From positions 2,852,001 to 2,916,000 of the forward strand of contig NZ_JBDFLX010000001.1 of NCBI RefSeq assembly GCF_047237965.1: a stretch of DNA of 64,000 bases, read 5' to 3'. The notes below the pieces were generated by a model. The model was not told where the DNA came from and made no database searches. It saw only the letters and a list, made by a program, of their open reading frames with translations. Positions 25,874-33,355 of the stretch are shown here, piece after piece. Each line of letters opens with the position of its first letter. Positions within the stretch are counted from its first letter, which is position 1. This DNA comes from Noviherbaspirillum_A sp047237965 (GTDB lineage Bacteria; Pseudomonadota; Gammaproteobacteria; Burkholderiales; Burkholderiaceae_D). The position numbers and the translations under genes are program-made.

Positions 25874-27023
25874 AGGCGGTTTCAGCCAGCCGGACCAGGT
25901 TGCGCCCGGCATGCTTGGCCTCGTACAGCGCGGCATCGGCACGCCCGAGCAGCGTGGAGAACGGCTCTTCCGGCGCCAGGGTGGCCACGCCGATGCTCAC
26001 GGTATAGGCCGTCAGCGGCAAGGCGCCCGGCGCCGGCTGTTCCAGCAATTGCCGCAGGCGCTGCGCCACCTGCATCGCCGCCGCCGCGCCGGAATACGGC
26101 AGCAGCAGCGCGAATTCCTCGCCGCCCAGGCGGGCGAAGCAGTCGATGTCGCGCACCATCGACCCGGTGCGCCGCACCAGATCGACCAGCACCCGGTCGC
26201 CTTCGGCATGGCCCTGGCTGTCGTTGATCTGCTTGAAGCGGTCCACGTCCAGCACCAGCAGCGAGACCGGATGAGAATGACGCCGGGCCCGCCGCAGCTC
26301 ATGGTCGGCCATCTGGAACAGGGCGCGCCGGGTCCAGGCGCCGGTCAGGTAATCGCGGTTGGCGCGGTCATCCGCCTCGGCCAGCAAGCGGTCATGCACC
26401 ATCATCACCGCTCCCATGGTCAGCAGCGGCAGCACCAGGGTGCCGACCGACAGGAATACCAGATTCCAGGTCGTAGCCTGGTAGAAGGCGGTCTGCATGT
26501 CGGGCTGCAGCGCATACATCAGGCCCCGGCCCAGGTGCGCCACCGCCAGCAGCAATGCCACCCCGGCAGTGAAATAAAAGGGATAGCGCGCCCGCGCCTG
26601 CGCCAGCGAGCGCAGCACGGTGACGCCGATGGCAGCGCACACCAGGCCGTGGAACAGGGAAACCACCACGGTGCGCATCGCAATCGCGTCAAACACGTAA
26701 TGAAAGAAAGCGACGCCGGCGACCGTGGCCAGCCAGCCGGCGGCCAGCAGGCGATACGGCGCCGTCTGGCCAAAGAACTTCCTGAAGCCGACATGGATTG
26801 CCGCAATCGACAGCGCCAGCAGGCCATTCGCGCCTTCGATCGTCAGCAAACCGGGCAGCACGCCGCGCCCGGCATACAGCAGCAGCGCCACGAATGCCAG
26901 CACGTTGGCCGCGCGCCATGCGTGCAGGCCGGGCATGCTGCTGCGCGCCAGCGATCCCAGCACAAAGAGCATCACTACGCATAGCGCAGCCGTGATCAGC
27001 AGAAGCGTAACTGGACTCAGCAT
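25872..27023 (-). CDS. Multi-pass membrane diguanylate cyclase
   Basis: A 383-residue protein with about six or seven N-terminal transmembrane segments (residues 1-210) and a C-terminal GGDEF domain. The signature is GGEEF at 300-304 with an inhibitory RxxD (RDID, 291-294) five residues upstream, and the substrate region DVDRFKQINDSQGH is intact. It should be an active, product-inhibited cyclase with a membrane sensor of unknown ligand. It is the third GGDEF gene in five kilobases. Confidence 0.92.
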   Translation of the reverse strand: MLSPVTLLLITAALCVVMLFVLGSLARSSMPGLHAWRAANVLAFVALLLYAGRGVLPGLLTIEGANGLLALSIAAIHVGFRKFFGQTAPYRLLAAGWLATVAGVAFFHYVFDAIAMRTVVVSLFHGLVCAAIGVTVLRSLAQARARYPFYFTAGVALLLAVAHLGRGLMYALQPDMQTAFYQATTWNLVFLSVGTLVLPLLTMGAVMMVHDRLLAEADDRANRDYLTGAWTRRALFQMADHELRRARRHSHPVSLLVLDVDRFKQINDSQGHAEGDRVLVDLVRRTGSMVRDIDCFARLGGEEFALLLPYSGAAAAMQVAQRLRQLLEQPAPGALPLTAYTVSIGVATLAPEEPFSTLLGRADAALYEAKHAGRNLVRLAETA

Positions 27024-27396
27024 GGAATCAATTCAGGGTGAAACGCCAAAGACGGCAGGACCAGGAACAATCTTAAGAGTGAGAAATATTGCATTCAGAC
27101 AATTATATGGGTAGAACGCCATAATTCTCACCGCACGTTATTTTTTCTTGTAGACGGCCCTACGTCCGGGAAGAAAACGTCATTGCTTGAACAGACGCAA
27201 GAGAAGTGCAAATTGACAACTTAAGTTGTTAAAAAAGAAATGGCGGAGTCCGCAGGAAGACAAACAGTGATGGCAAGCCTGTCGATCCGGCTCTCTACGC
27301 ACGAGCCATTGTGTCCATTACCGCACTTCTCAATTAAGAATAATTATCATTACGGTGCTACACTTCTATCTCCGCGACGCCCCTTCCTTTCAGCCG
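27024..27396. other. A/T-rich regulatory gap upstream of feoA
   Basis: This 373-nt gap separates the divergent diguanylate cyclase and feo genes. It is clearly less GC-rich than its flanks and contains the Fur-like site. The long plus-strand open frame beginning at 27240 is not conserved protein and continues antiparallel to feo codons, so it is dismissed. Confidence 0.6.
27336..27354. promoter_or_regulatory. Fur-box-like operator for feoAB
   Basis: The 19 bases AAGAATAATTATCATTACG match the classical Fur consensus at 13 of 19 positions, including an unbroken ATCATTA core half. The site lies 43-67 nt before the candidate feoA starts. Fur repression of ferrous iron uptake under iron-replete conditions is expected. 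Confidence 0.65.
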
Positions 27397-27693
27397 ATGT
27401 CAGCCATTCAACAAGCCGCCATGCCCTCTTTCCTTCCACAGGCTGCCAGCCAGCCCCTGTCGCTGCTGCGCAAGGGCGCGCGCGCCGTGGTCGCCGGCAT
27501 GGCCGAAGCTGCCGGCGACGAGGAACGCGCGGTCCAGCTGCGCTTGCGCGAACTGGGCTTCGTGCCCGGCGAGACCGTGCGCGTCGTGGCGGTGTCGTTT
27601 CCCGGCGCCGATCCGATCGCGGTGCGCGTGGGCGCCACCACGTTCGCGCTGCGCCGCTTCGAGGCGGCAATGGTCCACGTTATTCCTTCGTAA
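27397..27693 (+). CDS. feoA: Ferrous iron transport protein FeoA
   Basis: A small SH3-like cytosolic protein of 98 residues from ATG 27397, or 90 residues from ATG 27421; neither has a strong ribosome site. The core LRLRELGFVPGETVRVVAVSFPG and the strand DPIAVRVGATTFALRRFEA are typical FeoA. It is thought to interact with FeoB and modulate transport. feoB follows after 9 nt. Confidence 0.88.
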   Translation: MSAIQQAAMPSFLPQAASQPLSLLRKGARAVVAGMAEAAGDEERAVQLRLRELGFVPGETVRVVAVSFPGADPIAVRVGATTFALRRFEAAMVHVIPS

Positions 27694-27702
27694 TTACCGT
27701 CC

Positions 27703-29583
27703 ATGAATGCCATCCGGCCCCTGCGCCTTGCCCTGGTGGGCAATCCCAACTGCGGCAAGACCGCACTGTTCAACCGCTTGACCGGCGCGCGCCAGAAAGT
27801 GGCCAACTATGCGGGCGTGACCGTCGAGCGCAAGGAAGGCCAGTTCGTCTCCGCCGCCGGACGGGCCTACCAGGTCACCGACCTGCCCGGCGCCTACAGC
27901 CTCAAACCAATGACGCCCGACGAGGCCATCACCCGCGAGGTGCTGCTGGGCGCGCGCGCCGACGAGGCCGCGCCCGACCTGGTGGTGCTGGTGGTGGACG
28001 CCACCCGGCTGCGGCTGAACCTGCGCCTGGTGCTGGAAGTGCTGCGCCTGAAGCGACCCACCGTGCTGGCGGTCAACATGATGGACGTGGCCAGGAAGCG
28101 CGGCATGCAGATCGATATCGCCGCGCTGCAGCGCGAACTGGGCATACCAGTCATCGAAACCGTGGCCGTGCAGCCGGGCGGCGCCAGCGCGCTGCTGGCG
28201 CAGCTCGACCAGATCGCCGCCGACCATGCCGGCCTGCCGCCGCCCCAGGCCGGCGCGGCTGGTCCGGACGGCGACGCCGCCACGGTGGAAGACACCCAGG
28301 CCCGCGTCAGGCGCATCCTGGAAGCGGCGATCGCCAACCCCGGCCGCGAGAACGTGCCCGGCGAGCGCATCGATGCGGTGGTGCTGCATCCGGTGGCGGG
28401 CTACGTGATCCTGGCCGTCGTGCTGTTCCTGATCTTCCAGGCGGTGTTTTCCTGGTCGCAGTGGCCGATGGAGGTGATCAAGGATGGCGTCGACGGCCTG
28501 GGCGCGCTGGTGCGCGACGCGATGCCCGAGGGCCTGCTGCGCAGCCTGCTGGTGGACGGCATCCTGTCCGGCGTGGGCAGCGTGCTGGTGTTCCTGCCGC
28601 AGATCCTGATCCTGTTCCTGTTCATCCTGGCGCTGGAGGATTCCGGCTACCTGCCGCGCGCGGCCTTCCTGCTCGACCGCCTGATGGGCAGCGTCGGCCT
28701 TTCGGGCCGCGCCTTCATTCCGCTGCTGTCGAGCTTTGCCTGCGCGGTGCCGGGCATCATGGCCACCCGCACCATACAGAACCCGCGCGACCGCCTGGCC
28801 ACCATCATGATCGCGCCGCTGATGACCTGCTCGGCGCGGCTGCCGGTGTATGCGCTGATCATCGGCGCCTTCATTCCCGAGCGCTCGGTCGGCATCTTCA
28901 ACCTGCAGGGCCTGGTGCTGTTCGGCCTGTACGTGCTGGGCATCGTCTCGGCGATGGCGGTGGCCTGGGTCTTCAAGCGCACCCTGGGCAACAAGGGTGC
29001 GCATGCGCTGATGCTGGAGCTGCCCGACTATCACTGGCCCAACCTGCGCAACCTGGCCATCGGCCTGTGGGAGCGGGCCCGCATCTTCGTCAGCCGGGTC
29101 GGCACCATCATCCTGGCGCTGATGGTGCTGCTGTGGTTCCTCTCCAGCTTTCCGGCGCCGCCGGCCGGCGCCACCGGTCCGGCCATCCAGTACAGCCTGG
29201 CCGGGCAGCTGGGCCAGTGGCTGCAGCTTGTCTTTGCGCCCGTCGGCTTCAACTGGCAGATTGCGATTGCGCTGATTCCTGGCCTGGCCGCGCGTGAAGT
29301 GGCGGTCGGCGCGCTGGGCACCGTGTATGCGCTGTCGGCCACCGGCGACGCCCTGGCCACCACGCTGACGCCGATGATCTCGGCAACCTGGACCCTGCCG
29401 ACCGCGCTGTCGCTGCTGGCCTGGTACGTGTTTGCGCCGCAATGCATTTCCACCCTGTCCATCGTGCGCCGCGAGACCAACTCCTGGAAGCCGGTGCTGG
29501 CGATGGCAGGCTACATGTTTGCGCTGGCCTATCTGGCGGCATTCGCCACTTTCCAGATCAGCCGCGCCCTGCTGGGAGGATGA
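27703..29583 (+). CDS. feoB: Ferrous iron transporter FeoB
   Basis: A 626-residue inner-membrane Fe(II) transporter with an N-terminal G domain: G1 GNPNCGKT at 13-20, Thr40 in switch I, G3 DLPG at 60-63 and G4 NMMD at 125-128. A helical GDI region and two Gate-type membrane domains with conserved SFACAVPGIMATR and AREVAVGALGT motifs follow. It is shorter than Escherichia coli FeoB, mainly at the C-terminus, which is common in betaproteobacteria. The stop overlaps an ATG. Confidence 0.95.
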   Translation: MNAIRPLRLALVGNPNCGKTALFNRLTGARQKVANYAGVTVERKEGQFVSAAGRAYQVTDLPGAYSLKPMTPDEAITREVLLGARADEAAPDLVVLVVDATRLRLNLRLVLEVLRLKRPTVLAVNMMDVARKRGMQIDIAALQRELGIPVIETVAVQPGGASALLAQLDQIAADHAGLPPPQAGAAGPDGDAATVEDTQARVRRILEAAIANPGRENVPGERIDAVVLHPVAGYVILAVVLFLIFQAVFSWSQWPMEVIKDGVDGLGALVRDAMPEGLLRSLLVDGILSGVGSVLVFLPQILILFLFILALEDSGYLPRAAFLLDRLMGSVGLSGRAFIPLLSSFACAVPGIMATRTIQNPRDRLATIMIAPLMTCSARLPVYALIIGAFIPERSVGIFNLQGLVLFGLYVLGIVSAMAVAWVFKRTLGNKGAHALMLELPDYHWPNLRNLAIGLWERARIFVSRVGTIILALMVLLWFLSSFPAPPAGATGPAIQYSLAGQLGQWLQLVFAPVGFNWQIAIALIPGLAAREVAVGALGTVYALSATGDALATTLTPMISATWTLPTALSLLAWYVFAPQCISTLSIVRRETNSWKPVLAMAGYMFALAYLAAFATFQISRALLGG

Positions 29584-29585
29584 CC

Positions 29586-29873
29586 ATGCTGCAGAACCTG
29601 ATCGTCGCACTGATCGTGATCTGGGCCGTGTGGGTGGCGGCAAGCCGCCTGCTGCCGCGGCCGCTGCGCGCCGCGCTGCGCAGGCACGCCGCGCGCCTGG
29701 CCGGCGCCGTTGGCCTGGCACGGCTGGCGCAAAGGCTGGCCACGCCAGCCAGCAACGCCGGCGCCTGCGGCGGCTGCGACAGTTGCGGCGACAAGCCAGC
29801 GGCCGCGCCGGCGAAGGATGGCGTGGTCGGGGGTATCGGCGTGGAGGCCTTGCGCAGGACCATACGGCGTTGA
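29586..29873 (+). CDS. FeoB-associated small Cys-rich membrane protein
   Basis: A 95-residue protein with one N-terminal transmembrane helix (about 4-20), a basic amphipathic stretch and the cysteine cluster CGGCDSC (Cys61, Cys64, Cys67) near the C-terminus. GGAGG ends 6 nt before ATG 29586. Small Cys-containing proteins commonly follow feoB (FeoC or FeoB-associated types), and a role in Fe-S sensing or FeoB stabilisation is plausible. A decayed second copy of its 3' half lies at about 32.94 kb. Confidence 0.8.
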   Translation: MLQNLIVALIVIWAVWVAASRLLPRPLRAALRRHAARLAGAVGLARLAQRLATPASNAGACGGCDSCGDKPAAAPAKDGVVGGIGVEALRRTIRR

Positions 29874-30110
29874 AGCGAGGGCTGGTCGGAAATCAGCCGG
29901 CAGTAGTGCCGGTCAGCCGCAGGGTTCATCCGTCACAAGTCGCTGCATCACCAACAGGCGGGAGGCTGCGCGAGGCTGCGGCAGCGACAAGAGAAGCAAG
30001 CTGCGTGAAGCCACAGGCAAGCGCATGAATAGCCTTGTACCGAGGGGTGAAACGCGGCGCCATCCCTTCCGAGGATGGCGCCTGCAAGCTCAGTTTTTCT
30101 TGACGGGTGG
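29750..30110. repeat. Direct repeat, copy 1 (feo 3' end and LRR-A 3' flank)
   Basis: This stretch runs from the Cys cluster of the feo-associated gene into the LRR-A 3' end. It recurs in diverged form at 32936-33355 in front of LRR-B. Matching landmarks are the block encoding KDGVVGGIGVEALRRT, the later CGCATGAA...CTTGTACC...GAAACGC segment, and the end of each LRR coding region. It is evidence of an ancestral segmental duplication. Confidence 0.8.
30056..30082. other. Strong hairpin between feo and LRR-A genes
   Basis: GGCGCCATCC and GGATGGCGCC form a perfect 10-bp stem around a 7-nt loop, in the gap between two convergent genes. No T-run follows on the LRR-A side; a TTTTTCTT run starts about 12 nt later on the plus side. 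Possible bidirectional terminator. Confidence 0.45.
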
Positions 30111-32777
30111 CCGGACAGCCGCGCTCAGTGCCCCGATCGCGGCACGCCCTTCCTCTCGCTTGCCAGGCGGCAGGAAAGCCAGTTCCTGAGTGCGGCGTTT
30201 TTTGTTCTGCATAAGGATTGGATGGATTGACAAGGATAAGTGAGAGTGATCGGGGTAACCGGAATTATGATCCTGTTGAAGATCCAGATCACTCAGCGTG
30301 CCGTTGACCTTCAACGTTTCCATCAGGAGCTCTTTGTCAATATTCTCAACCTCGATTGCATAAAGATTAAGCGTTTCAAGCGTCCGGTTCGCATGGAGCG
30401 CTTTCAACAGCGCGTCAAAGGCGACGTTACCAATCGAGTTCTTGTGAAGATCAAGGTGGCGCAATGTGTCATTAACCTTTAGCGCCTCTGCCAACGATAC
30501 TCCGCCGACATTACCTATCTCGTTCGATCCGAGGCTTAGCTTGGCAAGCTTCCCATTGACCCGCAACGCTTCCGATATCTCGGCCCCACCAGCATCATCA
30601 ATATGATTCTGTTCAAGAACAAGCTTCGTCAGGGATTTGTTTGTCTTCAGTGCATTTGACAGCCTTTTCACTCCAGCCAGACTGATTTGGTTTCGCGAAA
30701 GATCAAGCATGGTGAGTGCGCCATTGATCTCGAGCGCCTCTGACAGGGCGACGATGCCAGTATTACCAATGGCGTTCGAGCACAGATTGAGCTTTGAAAG
30801 GGCGGTGTTGACCTTGAGCGCAGTTGCCAGCGATTTCATGCCGCCGTCGTCAATTTTATTGCTTGAAAGGTTGAGCTTGATTAGTCCCCTGTTGAACGTC
30901 AGCGCCGCCGCCAGGACGTGAATGTTATCAATCCCGTTATCTGCCAGATCAAGCGTCGCAAGCATGCTGTTGACCTTGAGGGCTTTCGATAGAAAGACGA
31001 CGCCACCGCTACCGATCATGTTTTTTGAAAGATCAAGTTTAGTCAGTGTCTTGTTGACCAGTAGCGCAGTTGACAGCGATCTTGCGCCATTGCCACTAAT
31101 TTTGTTCGATGAAAGATCGAGCTCGATTAACCCTTTGTTGTGCGCCAGAGCCGCCGACAGAGAGCGAACGCCATGGTCACTCAGGTTGTTGTTGTCGAGA
31201 TAAAGCGTGGCAAGCACGTGATTGGCCTTGAGTACCTCCGAAAGAAGGACGATACCTTCATCATTGATGCGGTTATTCTTGAGACAAAGCGTGGAAATCG
31301 TGCGGTTGGTTTTGAGATACTCAGACAACCAGGACATGCCAGCAATACCAATGCCGGCATTTCCAACATCAAGTGTGGAAATCGTGTTGTTGAACTTCAG
31401 CGCCTCCGCGAGCCAAGCCATGTCCGAATGCGGCGTGAAGTGAAAGGAGTAAAAACGCAGCGTGACGATCCCTCTGTTGACCTTCAGCGCCTCCGCCAGC
31501 GCGAGCTTGCTGATGTCATCGACCTCGGTATGTGTGACGGACAATTGGGAAATCGTGTTGTTGACCTTGAGTGCCCCTGACAGCGAGGTCATAACAGCAG
31601 CACTGATTTTGTAAATTGCAAGGTCAAGATCGGTAATCGTGGTGTTGACCTGCAGCGCCTCCGACAGCGTGGCCATGGCAGCATCACTCATTTTTTCACC
31701 CTCGATTTTCAGCCTGGCAACCGAGCGATTGACCTTCAGCGCATTCCACAGCAAGGCTATACTGGCGTCACTGATGCCGGAAGGACCTGAATTAACTTTG
31801 ACAATCATCGGATCAGGCATTACTGACAACTCGTATTCGCTGGCATCAGCATCGTCATGAGAATTAAAGAAAACACTGAGCGCGGCAATCGTGCAATTCG
31901 GGCTTGCCAGCACCACGGCAAGCTCCTCAATCCTTACGTCATCCGGACTGCACCACAGCTCCAATTCGCCATTCAGGAAACTCCCCGCAAGCGGCAATAG
32001 TGGTGAATCGTTTGCCTTCAAGCTCGTCGCAGACGAAGTGCTTTGCGAACTTTCAGGCAAGGACAAGACTTCCCTGTCAATAGCACCCGGGTTTCCGCTG
32101 AACGCCGCCCCACGCATACTCGATGAGCCCGCCGCGACATAGCTTGGCATGGTGCCGGATATCGTTGTAGCGGCCGTTGGAATGCTGCTTGTTGTAGTCG
32201 TTGTGTTAGCTAACATCGTGGGCGCAGTCATCCAGCAACCTGGAACGGGTGGCTGCGCCTGCACCGGCAATCTGCACAGCCCCTGCAAGCGCCTCGCCAG
32301 TTCCTCATGCCGCCGGCTTGATGCATGGTCGTATGCGCTCATGCCACGCCGGTCGATTATTTGTGGATTGGCTCCGTTTTGCAGTAGCAGGTCCACCAGG
32401 GCACTGTCGCCGCACCGCGCGGCAATGGTTAGAGGCAGTTTGCCGTCGGCCGTAATGCCATTCACATGCACACCGTAAAAAATAAGCAGCTCAACTGTCG
32501 TACGGTGACCGCCGCGCGTAGCTGCAGCCAGCGGTGTGCTCGCGCTGTAATCCGGCTGCTGGCTATCGCTCGCATTCACGTCGACGGTGCCGGAAGTGAG
32601 CAGTTGAATGATCGTGTCATTGTCGCCGTTGCGGGCGGCCCGCAACAGTTGCTGCTGCGGCGTTTCAGTACGCAGCCAAGGCATGCCGGGCATATTGCCT
32701 GCACTTGCAACATTAAGCTGTGAATGCGGCGGCGTAGCGCCGGCTGCGCTGCTGCCAGTGAAAGCGAAGGGTTGCAT
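30090..32777 (-). CDS. Ankyrin + leucine-rich-repeat protein A
   Basis: An 895-residue protein from ATG 32777 (the upstream open frame is non-conserved; GGAG lies 10 nt before this ATG and the paralogue begins MQP as well). Residues about 35-165 hold three or four ankyrin repeats. A Thr-rich linker (TTTTTSSIPTAATT) ends in a MPSYVA motif, and from about residue 280 there are 17-18 tandem 28-residue LRRs of ribonuclease-inhibitor/NLR type with consensus LxLxxNxIxxxGxxxLSEALKVN. The C-terminus QELAFLPPGKREEGR is shared with protein B. No signal peptide or catalytic motif is seen. The gene is visibly more A/T-rich than its neighbours, suggesting transfer or relaxed codon use. Confidence 0.88.
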   Translation of the reverse strand: MQPFAFTGSSAAGATPPHSQLNVASAGNMPGMPWLRTETPQQQLLRAARNGDNDTIIQLLTSGTVDVNASDSQQPDYSASTPLAAATRGGHRTTVELLIFYGVHVNGITADGKLPLTIAARCGDSALVDLLLQNGANPQIIDRRGMSAYDHASSRRHEELARRLQGLCRLPVQAQPPVPGCWMTAPTMLANTTTTTSSIPTAATTISGTMPSYVAAGSSSMRGAAFSGNPGAIDREVLSLPESSQSTSSATSLKANDSPLLPLAGSFLNGELELWCSPDDVRIEELAVVLASPNCTIAALSVFFNSHDDADASEYELSVMPDPMIVKVNSGPSGISDASIALLWNALKVNRSVARLKIEGEKMSDAAMATLSEALQVNTTITDLDLAIYKISAAVMTSLSGALKVNNTISQLSVTHTEVDDISKLALAEALKVNRGIVTLRFYSFHFTPHSDMAWLAEALKFNNTISTLDVGNAGIGIAGMSWLSEYLKTNRTISTLCLKNNRINDEGIVLLSEVLKANHVLATLYLDNNNLSDHGVRSLSAALAHNKGLIELDLSSNKISGNGARSLSTALLVNKTLTKLDLSKNMIGSGGVVFLSKALKVNSMLATLDLADNGIDNIHVLAAALTFNRGLIKLNLSSNKIDDGGMKSLATALKVNTALSKLNLCSNAIGNTGIVALSEALEINGALTMLDLSRNQISLAGVKRLSNALKTNKSLTKLVLEQNHIDDAGGAEISEALRVNGKLAKLSLGSNEIGNVGGVSLAEALKVNDTLRHLDLHKNSIGNVAFDALLKALHANRTLETLNLYAIEVENIDKELLMETLKVNGTLSDLDLQQDHNSGYPDHSHLSLSIHPILMQNKKRRTQELAFLPPGKREEGRAAIGALSAAVRPPVKKN

Positions 32778-32841
32778 AGGATTTGGCTCCGGGGTGGAAA
32801 GCGAGCCGCATGCTTGCTGCCCGACTTGATTGATAAAGCAA

Positions 32842-32870
32842 CTTGGTAACAGGAGTAAGAGCGAGGTGCC
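32842..32870 (-). promoter_or_regulatory. Shared bipartite promoter-like element, gene A
   Basis: On the minus strand GGCACC, 18 nt, then CCAAG (within GTTACCAAG), ending 64 nt before the ATG. The same layout precedes genes B and E, and a degraded form precedes F. Confidence 0.5.
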
Positions 32871-32935
32871 GGCGGCACGCTGACTTGCGCCAGCGTGGGT
32901 GCGCAATCCGCCAGGCAAGCGGAATGATGTGTCAA

Positions 32936-33060
32936 TGCCGGCAACGTACGGCGCCTGCTACGGCTGCGAAAGTTACGGCGGCAAGACCGCGACTGCGCCG
33001 GCAAGGGATGGCGTGGTTGGTGGCATTGGCGTGGAAGCGTTACGCAGAACGGTATGGCGC
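32936..33060 (+). pseudogene. Remnant of the feo-associated Cys-rich gene
   Basis: Reading the plus strand gives GACYGCESYGGK followed by DGVVGGIGVEALRRTVWR, unmistakably the 3' half of the gene at 29586-29873. Two of the three cysteines remain (the last is Tyr), the membrane-helix half is missing, and the stop is lost so the frame runs on. It lies convergent to LRR-B as the intact copy does to LRR-A. Confidence 0.85.
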
Positions 33061-33355
33061 CAAGCGGGATCCCTGTCAGGAACAAGCCGGCAGGCAGTGC
33101 CGGCTTGCTGGCGTGCTTCTTCAACTGCAAGCAGCCGCTACGCCGACAGCCATGGGCGCTGTGCAGGCTTGCCGCGGCGATGAGGAAAGCAGGCGGGGCC
33201 AGTCACAGGCAGGCGCGCTGCGCAGCTTTCCTAGCCGACGGCATTGCTTGCGGGTGCCAGTTCGCAGGCGCATGAACATGCTTGTACCAAGCGCTGAAAC
33301 GCAGGCGCGACCGCGCCGATGATGCTGCCTGCGCTCAGTTATTCTTTCCGGGTGG
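32936..33355. repeat. Direct repeat, copy 2 (feo remnant and LRR-B 3' flank)
   Basis: Diverged partner of 29750-30110. Similarity covers the feo remnant, the CGCATGAACATGCTTGTACC segment near 33270 and the LRR-B end. Together with the two LRR genes, it marks a duplication unit of about 3 kb. The 557-nt gap between LRR-A and LRR-B is made of this repeat plus the gene A promoter region. Confidence 0.75.

Noticed and set aside
27240..29297. 685-codon plus-strand frame overlapping feoA and feoB
   Set aside because: FeoA and FeoB motifs lie in the other frames; this translation is Arg/Gly-rich without domains.
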